Shown here piece after piece: positions 31,557 through 43,586 of a stretch of 43,760 nucleotides of DNA. Each line of letters opens with the position of its first letter. Within the stretch, counting starts at the first letter, position 1. Source of the stretch: Circinella minor (Eukaryota > Mucoromycota > Mucoromycetes > Mucorales > Lichtheimiaceae). The position numbers and the translations under genes are program-made. The stretch is taken from positions 1-43,760 of the forward strand of contig JAEPRB010000297.1 of the NCBI GenBank assembly GCA_016758965.1. Reading direction: 5' to 3'. The notes under the pieces were generated by a model. That model was not told where the DNA came from, ran no database searches, and worked only from the letters and a program-made list of their open reading frames with translations.

Positions 31557-32894
31557 AGTTTTTTAATTATATATAAAAGGAAAGTTTTATATTGTATTTA
31601 AAACTCATAATGGCCTGAACAACACCATCAGCCATTATCTCTAAATCTCATTATCAAGCATGGCGTCGTCCTTTAGTCCTAGCCAAGAGAAGGGTTATGC
31701 TCATTACCATTCCACCAGTATTATTAATCTATAAAAATTTGTTTATTTATCTTATAATTTTATTATCTGTTATCCTTTTTTTCAATATATTAAAAAATAT
31801 TATAATTAAAATTTTTTAATAAAAACTATTAAAATAAAAATCATTCATAATAAAAATTAAGTTATATTATTTTAATAAACAAATAAAAAATCATTTTTAT
31901 AATACAAATATACAGGCGGAGATTGAGTTTAAAATGTTTTGTGGCAAATCACAGCCCTACTATGATGGGTATGGGAAACCTGGCAAATAGAATTAAAAGT
32001 TAAAGTGCAGAAATAGATTTTTATCTAATCATTAGCCCAAGTTAAAGTGTGGAAATGAAGTTAAAGTGTTGAGTTTACATTGTAGTTTCCTTTTTCAGAA
32101 TGTTGCGCGTACTGTTTGTTATGCAGGATAAGATCTTTTTTTTGACACAATCCTATATGCTTTTTTTATTATTAGCTTTTATTGTAGGTTACATGTTAGA
32201 CATTTTATTTTAATATTATTATTAAGTGATATTTCATCTAGTTTGTAAATATGTAATATTTCTTTGTTGTAGCTAATGTCATAAGTTGTAATTCTTTAGT
32301 GTTACCATTTTCCTTTTTGGGTGCCTCTTCCAATTATTTTTAATTATAGTCATCATTTCCTTTTCCAATACCTCTTGCTTGGCAATTTCATCATAATCAT
32401 AATAATTATAATAGTCATAATGATATATTATATTCTGCAGTACTTTTGGCAAACATATAAATATCCCATTATAATTAAATAATGCACTCAGTCAAAAAAG
32501 TATCCCAATAACTATAACTTTAGAACATTTTGCTCTGTTACTCATCAGGATATTGACCAATCAATGAGGGCTTATCGAGATGGTTCTATACAGGTTTTTG
32601 TTTGCAGAGTTTCAATTATCTGTAATATTTTAAAAATCGAAAAAAAAATTGAATTTTTTTTATTATAAAAATAAATACATCAATATTATATGAAACTGAC
32701 GTCGAAAGAAAACTTCATCGTATCGCATGTTAGGCTTAAAGTAATCTCCCATTACAATGTCTTGGAAGAACAAGTGATTGCGATTAATAATGGATTCATT
32801 ATTAAATACATGACATATATATAATTTTTTAATAAATAATAAATGACATATAAGTTTATTACTAAATAATTTTTATTTTTTTTAATTTATTAAA
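31557..32894. other. AT-rich region with GTTAAAGTG repeats
   Basis: At 31980-32065 GTTAAAGTG occurs three times beside AATCATTAGCCC and AAATCACAGCCC, wording also seen at 14185-14310 and 34630-34720, so this looks like terminal DNA of decayed elements. A 45-residue open frame at 32690-32824 (MKLTSKENFIVSHVRL) may be a relic exon; I cannot assign it. Otherwise no gene seen. Confidence 0.4.
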
Positions 32895-33149
32895 TTATTC
32901 ATTATCTTCATCTTTTATAATATCTTCTCTTTTTCTTTTTAAATCTTTATTATTATTATTACTATATTTTTTAAATTCATAAAGTAAACTATTATTTTTA
33001 GATAATCCATTTTTTGTAATATATATTTGAAATTTATTTTCATCTTTAATAATTTTATATTCTAATATATCATATTTAATCATTTCTTTTATAATAATAC
33101 TTCTTTTAATATTACGTTTAAAATTTGTATACTCTAATATTTCTTCCAT
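32895..33149 (-). CDS. Small AT-rich open frame (84 aa) downstream of Merlin-like transposase
   Basis: MEEILEYTNFKRNIKRSIII.. is rich in Ile, Lys and Asn and ends in an acidic and basic tail (KRKREDIIKDEDNE). It lies about 120 bp downstream of the Merlin-like transposase on the same strand, shares its extreme AT bias, and both begin AAAATGGAAG-like. It could be a second gene of that element or a chance frame. No family recognised. Confidence 0.35.
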   Translation of the reverse strand: MEEILEYTNFKRNIKRSIIIKEMIKYDILEYKIIKDENKFQIYITKNGLSKNNSLLYEFKKYSNNNNKDLKRKREDIIKDEDNE

Positions 33150-33270
33150 TTTTTATATCTATATTAAATTCAATTTTATTATTTTATTTCTTTATTTTAA
33201 AAAAATCCATCTCAAAAATTTAAAAAGTCCATTTCGTTTTTGAATATCCATAATAACTTTTTTGAAATAT

Positions 33271-34295
33271 CTATTTACCTTTATTAATATAAACATTCCC
33301 AAATACTTTTATTTCATTTAATTTTATAATTTTAAATTTTTTTCTTACTTTAATCCCTTTCTTTTGGAATATATTTAGAAATTCATCCCATATATCCTTT
33401 TTATATAATCGTTTCCTCCATTGACACTCTAATAAATGAGAATATAATTTATTCTTTTTTCTATATTGTGGTTTGATTGCAATTTTATAACCATTCCATG
33501 TTCCTTCAATTGTATTTGTATGTGAATGTGTAATAGGATCTTTAAAATATTTTTTATGATTAACAGTTTAATGGTTATATCCATTCTGTTTTAAGTCAAT
33601 ATATCCTTTCCAGCAATCAGTATATATAGTAGTCCCTGGCTTCACATACTTTTTAATATTTTTTAATAAGGTAGTTTTATCACGTTTCTCTACAGGAATT
33701 GTAAATACTTTTTTAGTACCACACTCTACACTACCTAATACCCATACTCCATTAACAGGATGACCTTTATTATATTTTCTTTTATTAAATAATGATTCAT
33801 CAATTTCTACTTCTTTATTTATTCCACCTATTACATTATTTTTAATATTTTCAATTATATCTATATGAACAATATTACGAAATAAATTATAATAATAACT
33901 AATAGTAGATTCAGTAATATTTAAGGATGCTGCAACACTATTTTGTGGTGTTTTTTTAAATATTCATATAATATATGTAAGATATTATTTATTGGTAACT
34001 TTAAATTATAGAAGAAAGTATTCTTAAAAATATAAATCTGTTTCCTACATTGATAATTATTACATCTATAAATCCTTTTGTTTATATAATATGATATAGT
34101 AAAGTTACACTTATTACATCTTACTACTTTATTTAAAATATTTTTATTAAATAAATAATCAATTGCTTTATCTTCATCTATAAAAATTTCATAAAGTTTA
34201 ATGAATGGAGTAATAATAACTTGTGATAAAAACTTTTTTTTTATATTAACCTCCTCTTCTTGAAAATAAAAATGATTTATATGATATGCTTCCAT
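33271..34295 (-). pseudogene. Merlin / IS1595 (ISXO2-like) DDE transposase, frameshifted
   Basis: From ATG 34295 there is an N-terminal zinc ribbon (RCNKCNF and RCNNYQCRK) followed by an HTH-like helix. A one-base loss in an A run near 33947 moves the frame; afterwards the reading has VAASLNITESTISYYYN, EIDESLFNKRKY (first Asp), VLGSVECGTKKVF, TTIYTDCWKGY (second Asp) and HTNTIEGTWNGYK (Glu). A TAA at 33568-33570 ('YNH*TVNH') is a second lesion. TAG at 33271-33273 ends it. The order and spacing are those of IS1595-type transposases, of which Merlin is the eukaryotic group. Codon use is far more A/T and Ile/Asn/Lys-rich than in the other transposases here. Terminal repeats were not found. Confidence 0.75.
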
Positions 34296-34878
34296 TTTCC
34301 ATTTTTTTATTAATATTATTAGAGGTTCTTTTACATTTAAAATAAAATAAATTTTTAAATTAAAAGAAATATCGGAGTTTTAATTATATCGCATATTTTA
34401 TAATCTATCCATAATAACTTTACGTTTTTTTTTTGGTTGAGCAGATTCTGCTTCATTTCGGTTGGAGATACACAAAAAAAGAAGCCCCCATTCAGGACAG
34501 CTCTGATCGAGATCAGAGTACATGCTTTTCATAAGATTAACGCTCTTTGAGATTGATAGATTCATTTTAAATGTTTGAAGTACAAGTAACCAAATTTTTT
34601 TATGTTTTATTCTTATTTTTTACGAAGCGAAAAGTTACAGCCCAAAGTTAAAGTCAACCGCTGTAGAAGAGGGGCTGTAAATCCATAATTTGGAAGTTAC
34701 AGCCCGAAAAAAATTTAAATTTACAGTTTTTTTTAACACCACTGCTGCACTTGCTCTAATGGATATTATGATTATTTCTAGCTTTCTTGTTTTTTTTTGC
34801 TTCTGTATGCAAGTTAAAGTCTTGGACTAGCATTTTATATTATTTTAATTTAAAAGACACATTTCAATTACTACCAAG
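34296..34878. other. Non-coding region with short repeated blocks
   Basis: ATCCATAATAACTTT occurs at 33247 and again at 34402 in the same orientation, on either side of the Merlin-like gene. At 34630-34720 GTTACAGCCC occurs twice beside GTTAAAGTC. No gene seen. Confidence 0.4.
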
Positions 34879-37165
34879 ATGGACGTTCCATTTTATAATT
34901 CAATTCCGAATCTACCCCATTCACAATTTCAATATCCACATTGTACACTGATTTACAAAAAAAAAGAACATTTCAAAGCCGCAACACATGTTGGAATGCA
35001 CTGGTTTGAACCTTATAACTAGAGGTTATTCTGATAGGTATACTATAAATTTTGATAGAAGAATGCTTGATAAATAAGATACTTTTTTTAGTACTAACTA
35101 TCAAACAAGTGTGTACAGTATTAGTGAATCTACTGAAACAAGCTTCAAACATCAAAAAAGGTATGTCTTATCGCGAGACCTGTGTTTATATAATATTACA
35201 GTAACTGATATCCTATAATTTAAATAACAATGATCTAAACTTGCAACTCTCATATATATAGAGATGTTGAATGTATCAGCAACAACAACAACAACAACAA
35301 CAGCAGCAGCAGCAGCACCAACAACACCAACAACAACAGCAGCAACAACAGCAGCAGCAACAGTTCAACAATTCTCATTGATTGATATGTTAGCATTATT
35401 TATTTATGAAGAATCATCAAGAAAAGAACTTTTATATCATGCCCAATATGATAATCAAGATAAAGAAAACGGCGTGTATCAAGATGTTTTTGATGGTGAT
35501 ACTTATAAAGAAATGAAAGCAGAAGGACATTTTGCAAATCCACTTGATATTGCACTATCATTATATACAGATGTATTTTCCTTAGGGCCTAATGGCCAGC
35601 TTGCTATTGTTCATTTCATTATATTAAATTTATCACCTTCCAAACGCTACGAGCATAAATAGATGATTCAAACTGCTATATTACTAGGTCCAAAGGCGCC
35701 ACGTAACTTATTTTCTTTTTTAAAACCATTGCTATCTGAACTTGAGACTTTACAATTAACTGGAATTCTTGTCAAGGCTGACGATCAAAAAATTTATCAC
35801 TCACGCACTCATTTGCTTTTAGCCACAGGAGATTTACCTGCAACAACCAAGATGGCTCTTCATGTTGGACATACGGCAAAGTTAGGATGTAGAGTTTGTG
35901 AAGTAGAAGGATCCCCAGTAACAACAATAAACAAAAATAAGAAAGAAGTAAAAAGTGGAATGTATTTTATCCCTCAACGAAATTCACCAGCATTACACAC
36001 AAGATTAACTTATACTAAAGGCGACCCCTCAAAAGGAGTTAAAAAGAAAACTCGTTTTCAAAAGTTATCATCATTCAAGTCCCCAACTTTTTTCAGTTTA
36101 GATTGTATGCTTCTAATATGTCATGGAATTGTAAGACAGTTTTGGAAGCTCATTATTGGTATATATGGTTCTGGCGGTAATCCATTTTATTTAAAACCTG
36201 TAATACAAAAAAAAAATCAGTACTATCATAAAGAATTCAAAATCAACTATACCATCAACATTTTGTGGATGTGCTGTTGATATTTCTCAAAAATCGGGTC
36301 TTCTATGTGCAAAAGACTGGGGGAATTTCATTAGCTACAATCTTTATTAATAAGATGTAAAAAAAAGAAATAGAAATCAAATATGTGAAAAAGTAAACTC
36401 CAACTGATAATACATTTTTATTCTATTAGATATATTGTATCTACAATTGTTATACATCATTTTAAAGACCAACAAACAAAAAATGCCATTATGACTTTAG
36501 TGAATACATATAATATTGTATTTTCTAAAAGTATTACTAATAAGGATATTCAACGTGTTGATACTGATGTAAATAAATGGCATAATTATTTGAAAAGTTT
36601 GGTAATAAGTAAAAAGGTGAAACCGATGGTTTTTACCATCTCACAGCATTATTTAACCCATCTTTCACTCTTTATGCGGTCAATGGGTCCTATGTCTTTT
36701 TATTCTGCTTATGTAATGGAGCATGCAATAGGAGAAATTAAACAAAAGATCAAGAGTCGATCTGCCCTGAGTGTCAATGCTGGGAATGTAATGTATAAGC
36801 TTGCTGCTCATCACTATAATGAAAGAATAAAAAATCAAACAAGTAATTTATCAATGAATAATGACAAACAAATTCTTACAACATCCTGGAACAATGATGA
36901 TGATTGTGAAATATGGGGTCTTTTTTGGATGGGTATCATTTCTGAATATGCTAGATATGATTTTGAAACTTGTTTACGAAATTATTGGCACATACATATT
37001 AATGACCTGAATGATAACATAAATTTGACTGTTGAATTTGGTTCGCGGCTGTGGTTAAATGAACGTGATGTAACTGGATCTTCGTATCAAAATCAAGATG
37101 GTCATCGTCGCGATGATTTTTATGTGAAACTCATGATCAATGTTGCTATTAATTGGGTACTGTGA
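34879..37165 (+). pseudogene. CACTA-type (tnp2 family) transposase relic
   Basis: A possible first exon at 34879-35160 has a C2H2-like start (MDVPFYNSIPNLPHSQFQYP, then CTL..H..H) but contains stops. From 35264 the frame gives a Thr/Ala run, then the tnp2 core: GVYQDVFDGDTYKEM, NPLDIALSLYTDVFSLGPNG, then TAG 35660-35662, then IQTAILLGPKAPRNLFSFLKPLL, GDLPATTKMALHVGHTAKLGC and CRVCEVEG. A frame change near 36230 is followed by IPSTFCGCAVDISQKSGLL. The later open stretch 36491-37165 (LTHLSLFMRSMGPMSFYSAY..EHAIGEIKQKI) matches the region after the catalytic core (DUF4218-like). CACTA enzymes act on CACTA-ended repeats in the nucleus. At least one nonsense, one frameshift and a degraded 5' exon make this inactive. 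Confidence 0.75.
35279..35372. repeat. CAA/CAG microsatellite
   Basis: About 90 bp of CAA and CAG triplets with a few CAC. It reads as poly-Thr/Ala in the tnp2 frame and would be poly-Gln in another. Confidence 0.9.
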
Positions 37166-37887
37166 AATTTTGTGCAGATTTGGGGATTTTCATGTGGAAA
37201 TTAAGGCTTTTTCGTGTAGTGCCATGTTACACTTAGGGTTCTTAGTAGACCGATCCAGATCGGATTTTCGGAAATCTGGATTGTCCACAGATTAGAGAAT
37301 TGCAATCCGAATCCATTTTGTAAAAATCTAGATTGAATCCATAATCCATAATGCAAAAGAATCAATTAGATGAAAATTTAGGCTATTTAGTAGATGTCAT
37401 AGTATTTTTTCATGAGAGAAGGTATTTTACAAGATTGTGTATGGTAGTCGTTTGAGATCGTTTAAGAAAAGTAACATATTGGTAACAGAGGTGCATTGTT
37501 TTTAGATGATTTTATTATTTTGGTTTGAAAAACATAATAGGAAATAAATAAGTTAAAATAAAAAAAGAATTGTAGTAATAAAAAGTTATAGTGGGAAAAT
37601 GGGTTCTAGTAGAAAAAAAGTTATAATGGGAAAAAAGAAGTTATAGTGGGAAAGAAAGTTATAGTTGAAAAAAAATTATAGTAGGAAAAAAAAGTTATAG
37701 TGATAAAAAGTTTATAGTGAAAAAAAAAGGTATAGTGGTGCAGAAAAAAAAAGTACAAATAAGTTTTGATATTTTGTGTGGTAGAAATACAACATGACGT
37801 GGATTTTTTTTCGTGGGGGCGAGTAGTAAATTTCCGGTATGCTGAAAAAAAAAGAGGTATATTTTTTTATTTTTATTTTTCTCAACA
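37166..37887. repeat. Non-coding stretch with degenerate GTTATAGTGGGAAAA tandem repeat
   Basis: Between about 37583 and 37755 a unit close to AAAAAAGTTATAGTGGGA recurs about eight times with a period of roughly 20 bp and drift. Upstream, 37240-37370 has GATCCAGATCGGATTTTCGG and related Gly/Asp-like GATCCGAATCC blocks, perhaps the sub-terminal region of the hAT element that follows. Confidence 0.6.
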
Positions 37888-39956
37888 CTATGACAACCTC
37901 ATTGTTCTACTACCATCTGAAATCTTTTCATTTTCGCCAAAGAATCGAGACCACGAATCCACCAGCACCCTTGTACGCAACTTTTCACTACCAAGACGGT
38001 TAGGTTCAGATGATAAAAAATGTTTGGCTCTTGAAAAAACCCGTTCTGAACTTGCTGATTAAGCAGCAATTGCCAAGTATGTTCGTGCCATAGCTTTCAA
38101 TTGCGGCCAATCGTTTACTTCACCACGCCAATAATCGAGGACAATCATGTTACTGTGACCACTAGTTGGATCATCCAAGGTATATGCATTAATATATCGT
38201 GCCAGTTGGTCGGCTCTACCTGGTCTTCTTTGAATAAGCGCATCAGTATCATAGGCTTGTTAGACTGGAACGAATGCTGGTTTATACTTATCCCATGTCG
38301 TGTTAACAAGTTCAATTGCTTCACTATAATATTCATCCCAATTTTCAGCTTCCCACCATTCATACTTTAATCGTGGATCCATTGCAGTTGCAACAGCATA
38401 GACGTGTCCAGTAGCCTTACAATAGTAACCTTGTAGCTTGACCCATCCAACCTTAGCAGCTGCTGACAACTCTGGCCAATTCTATTAATTCAGACACACA
38501 CACATACACAATATGAAAGTAAGTATAATGATTATATGAGATATGCACTGTGTAAATATTATGCTAACTCTTTTTTTCACTTATTTTTTTTTACTTACAT
38601 CGTTCCATGCCTCTATGTGGGCTTCCAGTACATTGAGGAGACGATTGTATGCTGTTATCACCAGGTTTATTGTTGGATATGATTCACCAGATATCAACGG
38701 GGTTAGTCTGGCGAACTCAAACAACAACTCGCTAATTTTCTGGAGACATTGCCATTCGTCGTCAGTTAATTCGAACTTTTGCAGCTCGGGAATTCCACAG
38801 AGAGCTCTATTGTACACTTGCTTCACCACCAAAGCGCGTGCGATCATATAATATGTCGAATTCCATCTTGTTGGGGTGTCTAATATTAGCTCACGAGATT
38901 CTATGATTCTTACAGGTTGGCTTGATTCTCCTTCAGTATACTCATTATCAATCATCCGGTCCACATGATTTTTTTCCTTGAAAGAGTCACAATATTTTTT
39001 CAACCATTGTGGAGATGCTCGGATGGTGACAATCCCCTTTCGTAATTTTTGCAGGATTTTACCTAGTATACAAAAAAAAAAGAAAAAAAAGAAAAAGGTC
39101 AGTTGGTGCTTGATTTGATTTTATGTTATTATATCTCTTATATTTCGCATACTTTTTTTTTTACTTATTTAACCTCTTTTTATTTTTATTTTTATTTTTT
39201 ATTTTTTATATAATTACCTGCACTACCTGACGCTATCATATTATCACCTCGATCATCCAATATATCTTCTTCGCTATCTCTGGCTTCTGCTTTCAAACCA
39301 TCCCGAAGAATATCTTGAGCGGCCAGGTTTATGATATGAGCAATACACGGGATTCTGTTTTCTTTGCTATCAAAAACATCACTTCCAAGCTCCAGTTCGA
39401 GTTCAGTGGCCATGGTCTTCATATTTGATGCGTTATCAACTGTTAGGAAAAATGGTTTTTCTTGAAGATTCCAATGCTCAAGAACACGGATAAATGCGGC
39501 AGCCATGTTGACACCAGTATGTGATCCTTCCAACAATTCAAGGCCCAACACAATAGAATTTTGTTTCCAAGATTCGTCGATCCAATGTGCCGTTATACCA
39601 AGGAAAGGAACGCGCCATTCACTTGTCCATGCATCAACTGTATATGAGAACGACGGGATATCCACGAACAGCTTACGAATACGATCTTCGTAACCACGAT
39701 AAACCCTCAATATGTTAATAGGAATGGTGCTATCACTTGGAAGTTTGACATGGGCGAGAGAAGGCGCAATTTGTGCCATGTTTAACACTGCTTGGAAATG
39801 TGGATTTTCGGCAATAGTGTATGGCAAGGATGCTGTGGTAATAAATAATGCAAGCTTGTCACGGAATAATTGTTGATCGAAACGTTGTGGAACAAGTGGA
39901 GTAGGAGCCAAGAAACGATCTAAACCTTGGGAAGGGAATGGTGTGTCCTTGGATGA
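37888..39956 (-). pseudogene. hAT superfamily transposase, two nonsense codons
   Basis: Three exons: 39956-39218 (reading open back to TGA 39957), 39062-38599 and 38481-37888, with GT..AG introns of 155 and 117 bp that keep phase. It shows YTVDAWTSEWRVPF (first catalytic Asp), LTVDNASNM (second Asp), RIPCIAHIINLAAQ (the CxxH motif), DTPTRWNSTYYM, AVATAMDPRLKYEW, and the C-terminal hAT dimerisation segment LDYWR..WPQLKAMARTYLAIAA*SASSERVFS with the catalytic Glu. Stops: TAA 38260-38262 ('FVPV*QAYD') and TAA 38059-38061, both explicable as CAA to TAA. The N-terminal BED zinc finger is not seen and may lie in a missed exon. It would cut and paste with 8-bp duplications; none was located. Confidence 0.85.
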
Positions 39957-41123
39957 TCAAAATACTTATATGGCCCCGGATTTAAGAGTTGGGGTTTTGT
40001 TCTCCCCCCCCTAAAAAATAAAACTGATTAAAAGCCAGACACACGTCAGCAAAAAGGTGATTTCGTGTTGGAGGACAAAAAAAAATACTCAAGTCAGAAC
40101 CACGATAAGAAAAAAAAGAAGACTTTCAAAAAGCCAAGTGTCAGCATATATAAGATGCTCATTAGCATATAAAAAGAAGGTAAAATAATTGTCAAGCTTT
40201 AACAGAGGCGTATATAAAATAATAAGAGTGAATAAAATTAACAGCATATTTTTTTTTGTGGAGGAATACAATTATGAATATCGTATACCGGCTATAATAT
40301 TATTTGTTCGTTTTTTTCATATATAGATGGTGGAACTTAATTAACATTGGTAACCAAATTGTTTAGAATGATCCCTGGTGAGAATGAGTTTAGCAAGATG
40401 TAGCCCATGGTCCAATGTAAGGGAAAAAACAAAAGTTAACGGGTGTGGGTTATTATTTTGGAAAAAAAAAACTTGAAATAGCACAAACGTGGTTGCAAAC
40501 TTTTTTTTAGCTCATGATGGCCAACACGTTTATTAATTTAGGGATGGAAGGAATCAAAAGATCTAATCAATTATTCGCCAATGTTACATCCACAACCGAA
40601 ATCAGCACATACAACAATTTTATATTATTCACCAACTGCAGCTAATATTACCAATACATAAAAACGTGCCCTTTTTTTCGAGCCGAGTTTCAGAACACAC
40701 CTTTTTACATAAAGTGAGGCAACATAAACCACACGTTCATTTCAACAACATCAACAATAATATAACAATTGTCAAACCAACTGAGATTTATATTCCAAAG
40801 GACCTAATGCATTTGTCATTGTTATTATTCTTGGAGGTAATATAAATAAAAATGAGGTTTGATTTATAATATTACGTGGATCAATAGGTGAGATCAATTG
40901 ATGTTATGATATTAGTTTAGCAGTTATTTTTATCTCGTTTATATATATAATGGTAAGTGTATGGTTTGGTTTTCAAATGGATATGATATTCATTTTGTTA
41001 ATTTACAATAATGATAATTTAATAATAACAATCTAACAAAAATGATAATTCATGTGTAAATATATAGATATGGAAAAAAGAAATAAAATATAAATGGATA
41101 ATAAAAAAACGGAATTGTTAACT
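39957..41123. other. Non-coding region between hAT and MULE genes
   Basis: AT-rich sequence with no recognisable protein frame. A C-run (CCCCCCCC) is near 40010. The terminal repeats of the hAT or MULE elements may lie here, but I could not pair them. Confidence 0.5.
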
Positions 41124-43586
41124 CTATTGAGTATCGAAATTTGTATTTGGAGGGAGAGAGAGGATGTTATCAAGATTGCTGCTAAGATCGGTTACATTGG
41201 CCGTCATGTTGTTGATTTGTTGAAGTAAAGCGATGATATTTTCTTCGTTATTGTTGTTGATCATCGTCCTGTCAATTCTACGTTTCAAATCTCGTGTTTT
41301 AGATGCAAGCTTATTAATGGCATCAGAAAGCTGTTGTTTTGAACCGTTTTGTGGTTGGTGTTCTTGTTGTATAGTAGTCGCGGTTGTAGAAGAAGGCTCT
41401 CCCCATGTATGTTGCGTATTTATTTGTGGTCGAACAGTGACAGATGGATCATGGAGCTCAATGTAAAACATGTGTTTGCATGGAAAAAAGTGTTGTTGAA
41501 AGTAAGGACATGTACACGAAATTATTTGGCTGTTTTGTGTTTTTATCTGTTATTATGGATATTAGTATCTATATACTTTGATGGATAGAAGGAAGTATAA
41601 TGTGGAAATAATCAGAAATAACTTACATTATATGCTGTGTTGTTGGTATTGTTTGCGAACGACTCAACCGAATATTCTTCATCAAGCAAGCGAATGATAG
41701 TGGATGGTGATGGCATACGTTTTTCTTTTTCAGCCTTAATTTCATTTACACGAAAACGGCGTTCTAATGCACCCATACGACCAACATTTACTGACAAACG
41801 GCTGACTTCTTGTTTAATGTCAAATGCAACTTCTTCTACCAAAACTTCAACCAATACATCAAGACGATGTGTGCGTTTTCTTTTCAAATAGCAAGTTTTC
41901 AATTGGTTATGCCAGCTCTATGAAAGTATTAGTTAATAAAATGCATCATTCTGGTTTATATAAAAGTATATTCAAATTTACCTCAACGAAATTATTTGTT
42001 TGCATAGCATGAAAAACTTCAGGTTGATAACTAGCATTCCACCGTTCACAAGCTTTACCGTCCCACATATCAATATAATATGTTTTAAAATACGAGATGA
42101 ACTCGGGTTGTGAATGCAAAAATTCAGCAAGAAAAGTATTTAAGCGATTGTGAAATTGTTCACGATTTCTTTCATACATGAGTGCCTTTAAATGTGGTCT
42201 GATGTGTGCCTTTGCTTGAGCTGGCGTACGACCAATTGATCCATGTACCTTTGATTGTACATTTTGCATCCATGCACGCATAACATGCCAAACACAATGT
42301 TGAATTGAACAAGATGGCCAGACGTGGATGATAGCGTTATCTTCAGGCAAGCTACGATCAATGGTAAATCTTTGTGGATTTAATCCAATGGATGATAATG
42401 AGCGGAACCAACCAAGCAATGGTCTTGATGATAAATCATTTGTGAACAAATATGTAATCGGAACACCACGTCCAGCAACAGAATCACGGATAACCATCGT
42501 ATACAAAACACTATCTTTGTACTTAGATACATCATGAGTAGCATCCAATGAAATAAATCGAGCTTGGTCAAAATAATTGATTTGCCAGGGAGCTGCAAAG
42601 CCAAATGCAAAATCATTACTAGTGAGTCGTTGCTGTGGTTCTTGGCCTTCTGAAGTGTCGATCCAAACATGGTACCCATTCTGTTGTAATTCAGTGAGCC
42701 GTTTTTCAATTGACTTAAAATCATTTGTATGTCTGCTGCATAATTCTTGGCGATATTTGACAAAAATATTATACACATCAATTGTATTGATATGAGCATC
42801 ACGGGTGGTATTTGGATGGACATTATATTCGCGCTGCAAATATTGTCTGACATCACGAACATTATACCCCTTACGGAGCTCTTCCAAAATTTGTTCATGT
42901 AATGCATTAGACATAGGCAAAAATTGAACGTCTTCAATACTACCAGGAATATGAAGAGTATGTTCATTAACATATTGAAAATAAACTTTTTCTTCATCTT
43001 CTTCATAGCAGTATACCATTAAGTTTGCCTTGCAACCAACATGCTTTGATCGTTTTTGGATTGGACGACGTTTGATACCATCTTCATCATATTCATCATC
43101 CTCATTCAAGTCAGTCAAAACTTGTTTGCGTGCTTTACGATGACAAGCGTAACGTATTTTCCAAGCTATCTTTGCTTTACGTTGACGCTTATTTCTATGC
43201 TGGCCTGTTGTATATATTATAAAATTTTTATTTATTATATTAATAATCAGATAGGGTACCACAGCAAGCTAAATCCATTACAATTTACCATCAATTTCAT
43301 TGCTATCCACATTTATATCATGGGAATCATTATCCAAGCTACTATCCAGAACAATGACTTCCTGTCCCTGAGAATTTTTTTCCTTTCTGGAGGTCAATTG
43401 ATCATGTTTTTTTTTGATACTGTATTTATCCTTATATACCCAGGATTCACCAGTCAATTGCTGCTGCTGCTTAATAACTTCCTTGTAGTTATGAACACTA
43501 CACTCTGTAAGCCGAGCTTGATTCGTTCCTTGGGATAATATTGTTGGGTTGGGTGAAGAAGCTAAACGTGTTTGATTGTTGCTCAT
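41124..43586 (-). CDS. MULE transposase, apparently complete, 714 aa, four exons
   Basis: Exons 43586-43289, 43204-41982, 41917-41627 and 41456-41124; introns of 84, 64 and 170 bp, all with usable splice sites and correct phase (715 codons including TAA). The start MSNNQTRLASSPNPTIL is followed by a Gln-rich and acidic region, a basic stretch (HRNKRQRKAKIAWKIRYACHR), a FAR1/FLYWCH-like zinc region (VGCKANL, EHTLHIPG at about 160-180), then the DDE domain: SLDATHDVSKYK (about 316), FTIDRSLPEDN (about 382), CVWHVMRAW, and TNNFVESWHNQLK (about 507) whose Glu is the last codon of exon 2. The C-terminal part has helical and coiled-coil stretches (DAINKLASKTRDLKRRID). No internal stop. It could be an active transposase or a domesticated gene. 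No SWIM finger was seen. Confidence 0.8.

Noticed and set aside
43056..43538. Hydrophobic plus-strand frame of 160 residues with membrane-like segments
   Set aside because: It lies antisense to the first two exons and intron of the intact MULE; the hydrophobicity is a by-product of Lys/Asn/Glu codons on the other strand.
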